Below are positions 1 to 7,919 of a stretch of 32,207 nucleotides of DNA, in pieces. Numbering within the stretch: position 1 is the first letter of the stretch; each line of letters begins with the position of its first letter. The notes below the pieces were generated by a model. That model made no database searches, was not told where the DNA came from, and saw only the letters and a list, made by a program, of their open reading frames with translations. This DNA is from Bacteroidetes bacterium HGW-Bacteroidetes-14 (GTDB taxonomy: Bacteria; Bacteroidota; Bacteroidia; Bacteroidales; UBA932): NCBI GenBank assembly GCA_002842655.1, contig PHDP01000010.1, forward strand, positions 1 to 32,207, written 5' to 3'. Both the position numbers and the translations under genes were made by a program.

Positions 1-1126
1 CTCCACTAGTACCGGTGTAACTCGGCCAGAACGGGAACCCTCCCTTAATGTCCTCTTTAAATCCCATTGTGCCCTTTTCGGGTTGGTTAAGAAAATTGAG
101 ACTACCTCTTTTCTTATCATAAATTGCATATACATTTGTGTTTTGGACAAATGTCTCTTTTCCGTCAAATCCCCTGCTTGTTCTCTCAATTAGTTCGGGT
201 GCCAATGCTCTCAAGTTGAAATTGAGGAGAAGAAATCTGTCAGTCTCAAAAAATTGGGTAGATAAAGTTGCAAAATCTGACTCATCATTATTATATGTAT
301 CAAAATCCATATGCTTTGGTGCCTGATATTTTCCATAGATTAAGATATACTTATTAGAAATTTTTCCTTTGCTATCTATCCCAAAAATTGTATCACACTC
401 AGACATTATAAACTTAACCTCATCTTTGTGTTTTATCAGATAAGGAGGGTCAATTTTCATAAATCCCATCATTCTTCCATCAACTTGCTGCACTTTCATG
501 CTACTAAAACTTCTTATTTTTTTCTCACTCAAAATATTGAGAGAATCAACATATGCTGTAACTCCATATTTAAACTCCATCTGCCCCTCCTGACGACTAG
601 TTTGAAACCAAGATGTTACAAAAAAATCAGATATTGTAACAAATGACAGATTGTTTGCTTTTGGATTCAGTTTGTCATATAACTCAACAAAATTACCATC
701 TGCATCATATCTTATGATTCTCCCCGATCTTTCCAGAATTACAATTCCTCCATCAGTGTCATTTACCTGAAATGTGCTGATATCTACATACTCCTCTGGC
801 CCTCTTCCTACTCTTGAAAACTTTTTAATAAACTTACCCTCTTCTGTAAAAATACTGATAGAGTATTTGCTATCAGAAATGTATATTTTCCCTTTGCTGA
901 ATTTAATACCCTCTATATTGCCTAATACAGATTCTACATTTGTTTCAAGAGGTATGTAGCGAATGTCAGATGCAACTTCGCTTAAAGAGACCACACTACC
1001 CTTTCCAACAGCTGATTCTACATCTATAACACCTTTAGCGGCTTCACCGCTTTCTGAACCACATGATGCTGCAGCAAATAATATTAAAGTTGCAGTTAGG
1101 ATACCGGACCATCGAATTTGTTTCAT
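1..1126 (-). CDS. 6-bladed beta-propeller lipoprotein, type B (partial, 3' end outside window)
   Basis: This gene is absent from the ORF track because its stop lies beyond the window edge. The minus-strand frame opens with ATG at 1126 and the stretches I translated stay open to base 1, about 375 codons. It starts MKQIRWSGILTATLILF and has a lipobox ending in AAASC, so it is predicted to be a lipoprotein with the lipidated Cys near residue 22. The motif RVGRGPEEY is typical of the Bacteroidetes 6-bladed beta-propeller family (formerly DUF5128). It is closely similar along its length to the gene at 2462-3724 (for example IDPPYLIKHKDEVKF and NQPEKGTMGFKEDIKGG), which is about 420 residues, so only the last 45 or so are missing. 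It starts 10 nt after the previous stop and is the fourth gene visible in the array. The ligand and role are unknown. Confidence 0.85.
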   Translation of the reverse strand, partial: MKQIRWSGILTATLILFAAASCGSESGEAAKGVIDVESAVGKGSVVSLSEVASDIRYIPLETNVESVLGNIEGIKFSKGKIYISDSKYSISIFTEEGKFIKKFSRVGRGPEEYVDISTFQVNDTDGGIVILERSGRIIRYDADGNFVELYDKLNPKANNLSFVTISDFFVTSWFQTSRQEGQMEFKYGVTAYVDSLNILSEKKIRSFSSMKVQQVDGRMMGFMKIDPPYLIKHKDEVKFIMSECDTIFGIDSKGKISNKYILIYGKYQAPKHMDFDTYNNDESDFATLSTQFFETDRFLLLNFNLRALAPELIERTSRGFDGKETFVQNTNVYAIYDKKRGSLNFLNQPEKGTMGFKEDIKGGFPFWPSYTGTSG

Positions 1127-1136
1127 ATAAACAGTC

Positions 1137-2453
1137 TTATTTGAATTTCGCAATTGCCACTACAGGGTTGTCGGTATCTTTAAGTTTTGAGACAATCTCC
1201 TTTAGATCACCTTTTACCTCATATACTTCGGCATGTTCTATAAGTTGAACGGCACTAAACAGTGCAGAGGCATAATCATCTGCATTTATATGTCCGGGAA
1301 TAAACGGAGGTCCATTCTTAATGTCATCCAGCAATCCAAGTTTACCCTTTACAGGCTGGTTTAACAGATTAAAGAACCCGGTCTGCTTGTCGAAAATTCC
1401 GTAGCAATTGGCTCTTGGAATGGTTACAGGTCCGTTCTTGCCTTGAATGTATTCATCATAAGGCTCATGGGCATAATCTCTCATAAAAAAATTCATCATT
1501 ATGAAACGGTTGGACTCCATATAAGACAATAGATCAAGGGTGATATGCTTTCCTTTAATGTGCGTTATCCCGCTCCTGTCCAGAGAAGTGTTTGCATAAT
1601 TGCCATAATTTATGACAAAAGAGGGGAAATAATTAAGATTCTGATCAAGTGTGAATATTGTATCATTGTAAATATTTACAAACCTTACCACATCCTTAAA
1701 AGATCTTATTGAAGGGGGGTAAGCGGCGTATGTTTTTCCTTCAGAAGTTGTTTTTCCAATTCCGATTGATTCTACATAAGACTCTTTGGAAGCATACTCA
1801 GGTATACTTGCCAACGGGATCTCAAAAACTATATTAGATAACGAGTCAAAAGCAGCTCCATTAATCTTAACCGGCTCCTTACTCGAAGATCCAACTAATG
1901 AGACAAAAAGATTCTTATTAAGTCTTCTGACAAACACCAGTTTACCCGCATCAATTTGCGGTATATCTATGTTTTTAAGATAATTACCATCTCTGTCATA
2001 CATCTTAAAAAACCATGACGACAATGAATTATTTGTTATTAACGGCATCATATCAAACACCATAAATCCTCCCGTAACAGGGTCAATTTCAATTTTTGAC
2101 ATAGGAGAATACTCCTCCGGCCCTCTGCCTGTTCTGTTAAAAGTGAAGAGGTATTTGCCATCAATATCAAAAACTTTAACATCTGTTGAGTTAGAATTTC
2201 TTGACCTTACATATATCCGTCCATTCTCAATCTGAACCTTTGCCCCCATTCCAATCAGCGAACTATCGGTTGTCTCTAGGGGCACATATTTAATATCATC
2301 TGCAACTTCACTCATCTTAACTATCTTTCCACCGCCTACAGCAGCAGCAAGATCAATAACCTTAATATCACCTTGTTTTATTTCACTTTCGGAACCACAA
2401 GATGCCACGGCCAGTAAAGCGGCAGCAATAAGAGAAAATCTAAACTTTTTCAT
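1137..2453 (-). CDS. 6-bladed beta-propeller lipoprotein, type A (second copy)
   Basis: A 438-residue predicted lipoprotein. The signal peptide MKKFRFSLIAAALLAVASC gives a lipidated Cys at about residue 19. The motif RTGRGPEEY and the phrases DDIKYVPLETTD and GKYLFTFNR mark it as a Bacteroidetes beta-propeller family member. It is a paralogue of the gene at 3735-5060: both end in nearly the same tail, KLKDTDNPVVAIAKFK, and share the YAHEPYDE and LLNQPVKGKLG segments. Its signal peptide differs from the other three in the array. It starts 8 nt after the stop of the previous gene and ends 10 nt before the next start, so it is very likely co-transcribed. It is presumably attached to the outer membrane or faces the periplasm. 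No catalytic residues are recognisable and its function is unknown. Confidence 0.85.
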   Translation of the reverse strand: MKKFRFSLIAAALLAVASCGSESEIKQGDIKVIDLAAAVGGGKIVKMSEVADDIKYVPLETTDSSLIGMGAKVQIENGRIYVRSRNSNSTDVKVFDIDGKYLFTFNRTGRGPEEYSPMSKIEIDPVTGGFMVFDMMPLITNNSLSSWFFKMYDRDGNYLKNIDIPQIDAGKLVFVRRLNKNLFVSLVGSSSKEPVKINGAAFDSLSNIVFEIPLASIPEYASKESYVESIGIGKTTSEGKTYAAYPPSIRSFKDVVRFVNIYNDTIFTLDQNLNYFPSFVINYGNYANTSLDRSGITHIKGKHITLDLLSYMESNRFIMMNFFMRDYAHEPYDEYIQGKNGPVTIPRANCYGIFDKQTGFFNLLNQPVKGKLGLLDDIKNGPPFIPGHINADDYASALFSAVQLIEHAEVYEVKGDLKEIVSKLKDTDNPVVAIAKFK

Positions 2454-2461
2454 ATTTCAAG

Positions 2462-3724
2462 TTATTTAGCAGTTACAATTACTATTACAGGATTGTCGTT
2501 TTCTGTAAGCTTAGAGGCCAGTTCAACAGCAAATTTGTTTTCGGGATTCTCTTCTGCCTGCATAATAATATCCAGTGCATTTCTAAAGTTTATCAGCTCT
2601 CCATTATTGCCTGTAAATCTAGGCCAGAACGGAAATCCTCCCTTAATGTCCTCTTTAAATCCCATTGAGCCCTTTTCCGGTTGATTAAGGAATGTGAGAT
2701 TGCCCTTTTTCTTATCGAATATGGCATAAACATTAGTGTTTTTTGTAATATTCTCTTTCCCGTCAAGACCCTTGCTTGTTCTTTCAATCGGTTCGGGTGC
2801 CATTGCTCTCAAGTTGAAAATGAGGAGAAGAAATCTGTCAGTCTCTGAAAATGCGGTAGATAATGATACAAAGTTTGACTCATTGTTGGTGTGTGTATCA
2901 TAGTCCATATCCTTTGGTGAATGATACTTTCCATAGCCTATGACATATTTATCCGAAATTTGTCCTTTACTGTCTATACCAAAAATCGTATCACACTCAG
3001 CCATCATAAACTTAACCTCATCTTTGTGTTTTATCAGATAGGGGGGGTCAATTCTCATATATACCGCCATCCCTCCATCTACCTGCTGAGTTTTCATACT
3101 GCTTAAGTTTGTTATTATCTTCTCACTCAGTATATTGAGAGAATCAACATAAACTGTAACTCCATATTTAAACTCCATCTCTCCCTCCAGACGACTAGTT
3201 TGATACCAACCAGATACAATAAAATCAGAGATTTTTACAAATGATTGGGGACGTGTTTTTTGGTTCAATTTATTAATAACCTCAATAAAATTCCCCTCTG
3301 AGTCATATCTTATGATTCTGCCCGTTCTTTCCAGAATATCTATTTCACCGTTACTATCGTTAATGTTGAATGTACTTATATTTACATACTCCTCAGGCCC
3401 TCTTCCCACCCTTGAAAACTTTTTAATAAACTTACCCTCTTCGGTAAAAATACTGATAGTGTATTTATTGTCTGATACATATATTTTCCCTTTACTGAAT
3501 TTTACGTTCCAGACATTCCCGATTACTGATTCTGCATTTGTTTCGAGGGGTATGTAGCGAATGTCAGAAGCAATTTCGCTTAAATTGACTACTCTGCCTT
3601 TTCCGACAGCTGATTCTACATCTATAACACCTTTAGCGGCTTTACCGCTTTCTGAACCACATGATGCTGCAACAAATAATATTAAAGTTGCAGTTAGGAT
3701 ACCGGACCATTGAATTTGTTTCAT
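2462..3724 (-). CDS. 6-bladed beta-propeller lipoprotein, type B (first copy)
   Basis: The ORF track starts at 3751, but that start overlaps the upstream gene. The internal ATG at 3724 gives MKQIQWSGILTATLILF, matching its paralogues, so I use it (420 residues). The lipobox FVAASC predicts lipidation at Cys22. The motif RVGRGPEEY and the propeller-like phrasing (KGKIYVSDNK, SIFTEEGKFIKKF) place it in the Bacteroidetes 6-bladed beta-propeller lipoprotein family. It is the closest relative of the partial gene at 1-1126. It starts 10 nt after the stop of the gene at 3735-5060 and ends 8 nt before the gene at 1137-2453. Such proteins are common in Bacteroidetes as surface or periplasmic lipoproteins of unknown ligand; nothing here fixes a substrate. 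Confidence 0.87.
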   Translation of the reverse strand: MKQIQWSGILTATLILFVAASCGSESGKAAKGVIDVESAVGKGRVVNLSEIASDIRYIPLETNAESVIGNVWNVKFSKGKIYVSDNKYTISIFTEEGKFIKKFSRVGRGPEEYVNISTFNINDSNGEIDILERTGRIIRYDSEGNFIEVINKLNQKTRPQSFVKISDFIVSGWYQTSRLEGEMEFKYGVTVYVDSLNILSEKIITNLSSMKTQQVDGGMAVYMRIDPPYLIKHKDEVKFMMAECDTIFGIDSKGQISDKYVIGYGKYHSPKDMDYDTHTNNESNFVSLSTAFSETDRFLLLIFNLRAMAPEPIERTSKGLDGKENITKNTNVYAIFDKKKGNLTFLNQPEKGSMGFKEDIKGGFPFWPRFTGNNGELINFRNALDIIMQAEENPENKFAVELASKLTENDNPVIVIVTAK

Positions 3725-3734
3725 ATAACCAGAT

Positions 3735-5060
3735 TTATTTGAATTTTGCAATTGCTACCACAGGATTGTCGGTATCTTTCAGTTTTGAGACGAGCTCTTT
3801 CAGATCACCTTTTACATCATATACTTCGGCATGTTCAATGAGTTGTAAAGCTGAGTATACTGTTGAAGCAAGGTCATCTGCCGAGATATCTGTAGGGAAA
3901 AAAAGAGGTCCATTATTAATATCTTCTCTTATACCTAACTTGCCTTTAACAGGTTGGTTGAGCAGATTAAATTGACCCGTTTGTTTGTCGAACATACCAT
4001 AGCAGTCAGTTCGTCTAAGGGTCAATACATCGTTTCTTTTTGTCTGAATATGTTCATCATAAGGCTCATGAGCATACTCTCTTAAATTGAGTTTCATCAG
4101 TATAAACCGATTAGATTCAACAAAAGTGGGATAGATTATGGATATATAATCACTCTTTTTGCTCGGTGTTCTATATATATCAGGTGAAGTGTTTCTATAG
4201 TTGCCATAATTAATGACAAAAGAGGGGTAATAGTTTAGTTTCTGATTAAGGGTAAAAATGGTATCATTATATTCATAAATTAACCTTGCCACATCTTTGA
4301 AAATTTTAATTGACGGAGACCAAGTGAGATATTTTTTTTCCCATTTAGCATCCCTCGACACTACTCTTCGTCCGATAGTCTCATTTGATAGATAATCAGG
4401 CACTGTGGCCATTGGAATCTCAAACACAATCTTGGACTGGGAGTCAAATGCTACTCCATGAATTTTAACCTGTTCAAAACTTTTTTCACCTACAGACGAT
4501 ATATACAGATTTTCATTTAACTTATTGACAGATTCAAGTCTTCCGGGCTTAATTACGGGCAAATTATGTGATTTTATGTAGTTACCATCTTTGTCGTACT
4601 CTTTAAATAATCCTGATTCTATTGTTGAGTTTAATGAAAGTGAGAATGTGTCAAACGCAATAAAACCACCTGTAACATTATCTATTTCAATAGATGACAT
4701 TTGAGAATACTCCTCCGGCCCTCTTCCCATTCTGTTAAAGGTGAACAGGTATTTGCCATTAATATCAAAAACCTTAATATCAAAAGAGAAATATTGTGAA
4801 GAGATGACATATATCCGGTCGTTTTTAATTTGAACGCGGGCCCTTTGTCCTATAAGAGAATTGTCGGTTGTCTCAAGCGCAACATATTTAATATCGTCAG
4901 CTACCTCACTTATATTGACAATTTTACCTTTTCCAACTGCGCCAGCAAGGTCAATTACTTTAATATCACCCTGGATTGTCTCACTTTCTGAACCACATGA
5001 TGCTGCAACAAATAATATTAAAGTTGCAGTTAGGATAACGGACCATTGAATTTGTTTCAT
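3735..5060 (-). CDS. 6-bladed beta-propeller lipoprotein, type A (first gene of array)
   Basis: A 441-residue predicted lipoprotein and the promoter-proximal gene of the array. It starts MKQIQWSVILTATLILFVAASC, with lipidation predicted at Cys22, and carries RMGRGPEEY at about residues 110-118. Its body is type A, like the gene at 1137-2453 (DDIKYVALETTD, GKYLFTFNR, tail DTDNPVVAIAKFK). Its leader instead matches the type B genes almost base for base. A few acidic residues follow the Cys (CGSESE), but this is not a clear surface-export signal. The gene faces the tetR-type gene across a 313-nt divergent region. I saw no good match to the Bacteroidetes promoter consensus upstream of it. Its function beyond family membership is unknown. 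Confidence 0.87.
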   Translation of the reverse strand: MKQIQWSVILTATLILFVAASCGSESETIQGDIKVIDLAGAVGKGKIVNISEVADDIKYVALETTDNSLIGQRARVQIKNDRIYVISSQYFSFDIKVFDINGKYLFTFNRMGRGPEEYSQMSSIEIDNVTGGFIAFDTFSLSLNSTIESGLFKEYDKDGNYIKSHNLPVIKPGRLESVNKLNENLYISSVGEKSFEQVKIHGVAFDSQSKIVFEIPMATVPDYLSNETIGRRVVSRDAKWEKKYLTWSPSIKIFKDVARLIYEYNDTIFTLNQKLNYYPSFVINYGNYRNTSPDIYRTPSKKSDYISIIYPTFVESNRFILMKLNLREYAHEPYDEHIQTKRNDVLTLRRTDCYGMFDKQTGQFNLLNQPVKGKLGIREDINNGPLFFPTDISADDLASTVYSALQLIEHAEVYDVKGDLKELVSKLKDTDNPVVAIAKFK

Positions 5061-5305
5061 ATAAACTGAATTAAGGAGAGTTTCTGTTTAGGGAATAGGG
5101 TTATCGGCTGTAAAACAGCACCCGTTATATTCCATACTGATTATATATTAAGGTTTACGGATTCTCAGTTACTCTCTCCTCCGGCCCAAGATAAATTTCC
5201 AACTCTCAAAAATTGAGCCATTTAAAAAGCAATCTAAAATTTTCATATACAAAAAGGTAAAAAAAGTGAAAAAGATTATTTTTAAAAAAATATTTGTTAC
5301 TTTTA

Positions 5306-5335
5306 TTTGCATATATTACTTTTTTCGTAACTTTG
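5306..5335 (+). promoter_or_regulatory. Bacteroidetes-type promoter for the TetR-led operon
   Basis: TTTG at 5306-5309 is followed, after 18 nt, by TAACTTTG at 5328-5335. This matches the known Bacteroidetes sigma pattern TTTG / TAnnTTTG. Transcription would start a few bases after 5335, leaving a leader of about 30 nt before the ATG at 5374. This supports the internal start chosen for the regulator gene. Confidence 0.75.
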
Positions 5336-5350
5336 CACCGTATTTCGTAA
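5323..5350. repeat. Direct repeat TTTCGTAA at the regulator promoter (candidate operator)
   Basis: TTTCGTAA occurs at 5323-5330 and again at 5343-5350, a 20-nt period or about two helical turns. The first copy overlaps the -7 element and the second lies at or just after the expected transcription start. TetR-family proteins commonly repress their own promoters, so this is a plausible operator. Palindromic symmetry is weak and the region is AT-rich. Confidence 0.35.
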
Positions 5351-5373
5351 TATACACTTCAACCGACTTGTTT

Positions 5374-5961
5374 ATGGAGAAAAAGAAAAAATCAAGAAAA
5401 GAGGCTCATATTCTACATGCCGGCAAAGAACTTTTCTGGAAATTTGGGTTCAAAAAGGTCTCTGTCGAGGAGATTTGCGATAATGCAAAGGTGAGCAAGA
5501 TGACCTTTTACCGGCTATTTCCAAACAAAACAGAGCTAGCAAAAAAGGTGATGGACGGCGTGATTAATGAGGGCATGGTTAAGTTCAGGGAGATACTTAC
5601 AGCTGACTGCCCTGCATCAGAAAAAATGCAGAGAATAATTGCTCTAAAGGCCGAGGGAACACAGGAGATGAGCCAGGTGTTCATAGAGGATGTTTATAAT
5701 GAGGCGGGGTCAGACCTGCAGATGTATGTATTGACCAAAAGCAAGGAGGCCTGGGAGGGTGTTATTGACGAATTCAGAGATGCTCAGAAAAGGGGAGTTT
5801 TCAGGGAAGATTTCAGACCGGAACTTTTGCTTTCGCTAAGCAAAAACATGACAACTGTGCTTAACGACCCATATCTTACAGGTCTATACAAAAACCCTCA
5901 GGAGCTCATTCTTGAACTTACCCGAATAATGGCATATGGAATTGCACCCCATAATATGTAA
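5374..5961 (+). CDS. TetR/AcrR-family transcriptional regulator
   Basis: A 195-residue DNA-binding regulator. I start it at the ATG at 5374 (MEKKKKSRKEAHILHAG) rather than at the ORF-track start 5266, because the promoter lies between the two. The N-terminal helix-turn-helix covers about residues 6-60: helix 1 AHILHAGKELFWKFGF, then VSVEEICDNAKVSKMTFYRLFPNKTEL, the classic TetR recognition block with its Y-x-x-F pattern. The remaining 130 or so residues are the ligand-binding and dimer domain, which cannot be assigned a ligand from sequence. It is the first gene of a co-directional run with an outer-membrane protein, an ABC transporter and a LolA-like protein, and is probably their repressor. 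It may also act on the divergent lipoprotein array. Confidence 0.9.
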   Translation: MEKKKKSRKEAHILHAGKELFWKFGFKKVSVEEICDNAKVSKMTFYRLFPNKTELAKKVMDGVINEGMVKFREILTADCPASEKMQRIIALKAEGTQEMSQVFIEDVYNEAGSDLQMYVLTKSKEAWEGVIDEFRDAQKRGVFREDFRPELLLSLSKNMTTVLNDPYLTGLYKNPQELILELTRIMAYGIAPHNM

Positions 5962-5968
5962 ATCCAAA

Positions 5969-7177
5969 ATGAAAAAACACACAATATATAATCTCTTTAC
6001 AGTTTTAACCTTAGTATTATCCATGCTGCCGGGTATTACATATTCACAATCAGGGGCATCGGACAATCCAATCATTTCATACAAAGGTCAGCTAAGCGGA
6101 GTGGCAAACATAGGAACCGCAAGTAGTATCACTTTAGGCGGGAGGTATATACCCCAATTCAACTTCGAGGCCGGAGATAAGTTTACAGGGAAGAATAATT
6201 TAAGGTATGAATTTGAGGCAGCAGCCAACATTTACGGAAATGCTGATTTTTTCAGAAAAGGAGAATTAAGCAGATGGCATGGAGACATAAAGTTATACAG
6301 AGGATGGGGAAAGATAGCAACAAACAGATCTGAACTCCGCGTCGGACTTCAAAAAATAAATTTCGGATCAGCAACAATGCTTCGGCCACTAATGTGGTTC
6401 GACAGCATGGATCCAAGAGATCCGTTGCAACTTACAGAAGGTGTCTGGGGAGGATTAGGAAGATACTTTTTTACCGATAATTCTAACCTGTGGCTTTGGG
6501 TACTTTACGGCAACGACAAATCAAGAGGCTTCGATATTGGAATCACATCACAAAAGAGCCCCGAATATGGAGGAAGATTTCAAAAAGCACTCCCATCCGG
6601 AGAAGCAGCACTTACCTTTCATCACAGAAAAACCGATTTGCTTCCATCCTCTACTGAATTCAGACTGCTCCCTGAGCTAAATGGGATCCCCGAAAACAGA
6701 CTAGGTCTTGATGCCAAGTTTGACATCACAATAGGTTTGTGGGTTGAGGCGTCATGGGTTAATAAAAGTCAGGACATAGGAATGTTTACTAATCAGCACA
6801 TGGTAAATATAGGTGCAGATTATACATTTGGCATTGGTCACGGGCTTAATTTGATCTTTGAACATCTGATTATATCTTTTGACAGAGACGCATTTAAATT
6901 CTCTAACAGAGCCAATATCTCTGCTCTCTCTGCAAACTATCCTCTGAGCATGTCCGATAATTTAAACTTCATTCTATATTATGACTGGGAAAACGGAGGT
7001 CTCTACAACTTTGCAAACTGGAGACACAACATTAAAAACTTCTCATTCCATGTAATGGCGTATGTCAATCCAAAGAATAATGGTATTCCTTTAGTCTCCA
7101 CCGGCACATCACTTTATAGCGGAAACGGAATTCAGTTTATGTTAGTATATACTCACAAACACTCAACAAAAAGGTAA
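5969..7177 (+). CDS. Outer-membrane beta-barrel protein, porin-like, of the export operon
   Basis: The ORF-track start at 5936 overlaps the regulator gene. The ATG at 5969, 7 nt after the regulator stop, gives a proper signal peptide, MKKHTIYNLFTVLTLVLSML, probably cleaved near YSQS. The 402-residue product is rich in alternating aromatic strands (ITLGGRYIPQFNFEAG, LYRGWGKI, LWLWVLYGNDKSRG, FILYYDWENG), as expected of a 16- to 18-strand outer-membrane barrel. A conserved-looking block reads LMWFDSMDPRDPLQLTEG. Unusually for a barrel, it ends in HKHSTKR rather than an aromatic residue. It sits between the regulator and the ABC genes, so it may be the outer-membrane end of that transport system. 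The exact family and substrate are not recognised. Confidence 0.75.
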   Translation: MKKHTIYNLFTVLTLVLSMLPGITYSQSGASDNPIISYKGQLSGVANIGTASSITLGGRYIPQFNFEAGDKFTGKNNLRYEFEAAANIYGNADFFRKGELSRWHGDIKLYRGWGKIATNRSELRVGLQKINFGSATMLRPLMWFDSMDPRDPLQLTEGVWGGLGRYFFTDNSNLWLWVLYGNDKSRGFDIGITSQKSPEYGGRFQKALPSGEAALTFHHRKTDLLPSSTEFRLLPELNGIPENRLGLDAKFDITIGLWVEASWVNKSQDIGMFTNQHMVNIGADYTFGIGHGLNLIFEHLIISFDRDAFKFSNRANISALSANYPLSMSDNLNFILYYDWENGGLYNFANWRHNIKNFSFHVMAYVNPKNNGIPLVSTGTSLYSGNGIQFMLVYTHKHSTKR

Positions 7178-7209
7178 AAATTTTCAGACAACATTTAAAT
7201 CATAAGCAT

Positions 7210-7908
7210 ATGAGTAACACCATGGTAAATCTGGAGAATGTAACAAAGAGGTTCCCTGCAGGTAAGACAGAATTTACAGCACTGAACAAAATTAACCTCT
7301 CTTTTGGAGAAGGAGAGTTTGCAGGGCTTGTTGGACCCAGCGGATCCGGTAAAACTACCCTGCTAAATATTATCGGTTCACTCGACATCCCCTCAGAGGG
7401 AAAAGCAATTGTCCTGAATAAAGATATTGGTCAGCTATCACACAAAGAGGCAGCAGCGCTCAGAAATTGGGGTATTGGATTTATTTTTCAAACCTACAAC
7501 CTTCTGCCTGTTTATTCTGTATTTGATAATGTTGAGTTTGCCCTTTTACTCCAGAAGATGCCTTCAGACAAAAGGAAAAAGGCTGTTATGGAGGCACTTG
7601 AATGGGTTGGACTGGCCGACAGAGCACATTCAAGACCTTCTACACTGTCAGGTGGTGAATGTCAAAGAGTTGCAATTGCAAGGGCCATGGTTAAAAAGCC
7701 AAAGATTGTACTTGCAGACGAACCATCAGCAAATCTGGACTCAAAAAATTCCCACAATATAGTACAGACAATGAAACGTTTGAACCAGGAGCTAAAAACC
7801 ACATTTATCTTTTCTACACATGACGAAAAGGTGATGCAGTATCTTGACAGAATTATATACCTGAAAGATGGTATGGTTGAAAAAGATGAGCTTATTATAA
7901 CAAAATAA
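7210..7908 (+). CDS. ABC transporter ATP-binding protein, LolD/MacB type
   Basis: A 232-residue ATPase that would power the two downstream permeases at the inner membrane. The visible motifs are Walker A GPSGSGKT at 42-49, the Q-loop Gln at 94 (FIFQTYNLLPVYSV), the signature LSGGECQRVAIARAM at 146-160, Walker B KIVLADEP with Glu171, the D-loop SANLD, and the switch His204 (FSTHD). Length and motifs fit the LolD/MacB/FtsE branch, which pairs with FtsX-like permeases and drives periplasmic mechanics instead of moving a solute through a channel. The Cys after LSGGE, where Gln is usual, is a minor variant. The gene starts 32 nt after the barrel gene and is followed 11 nt later by the first permease. 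Confidence 0.95.
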   Translation: MSNTMVNLENVTKRFPAGKTEFTALNKINLSFGEGEFAGLVGPSGSGKTTLLNIIGSLDIPSEGKAIVLNKDIGQLSHKEAAALRNWGIGFIFQTYNLLPVYSVFDNVEFALLLQKMPSDKRKKAVMEALEWVGLADRAHSRPSTLSGGECQRVAIARAMVKKPKIVLADEPSANLDSKNSHNIVQTMKRLNQELKTTFIFSTHDEKVMQYLDRIIYLKDGMVEKDELIITK

Positions 7909-7919
7909 TTAATTGTGTT

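Larger units (their letters stand above)
5061..5373. other. Divergent intergenic region between lipoprotein array and TetR operon
   Basis: This is 313 nt with no convincing coding sequence. It holds a clear plus-strand promoter for the regulator gene, an 8-nt direct repeat at that promoter, and a short 13-nt dyad (GCTGTAAAACAGC, 5107-5119) in the presumed leader of the lipoprotein array. The ORF-track start at 5266 would place coding sequence across the promoter, so I treat that stretch as non-coding. On the minus strand I found only imperfect matches to TAnnTTTG, such as TATCTTGG, so the array promoter is not assigned. Confidence 0.7.

Noticed and set aside
5266-5373. N-terminal extension of the TetR-type regulator (ORF-track start at 5266)
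   Set aside because: The Bacteroidetes promoter lies inside it, and the helix-turn-helix domain begins right after the ATG at 5374.
7771-7800. Signature LSGGE instead of LSGGQ in the ABC ATPase as a defect
   Set aside because: LSGGE is common in the LolD/MacB group. All other catalytic motifs are intact. (The signature itself lies near 7645-7690.)
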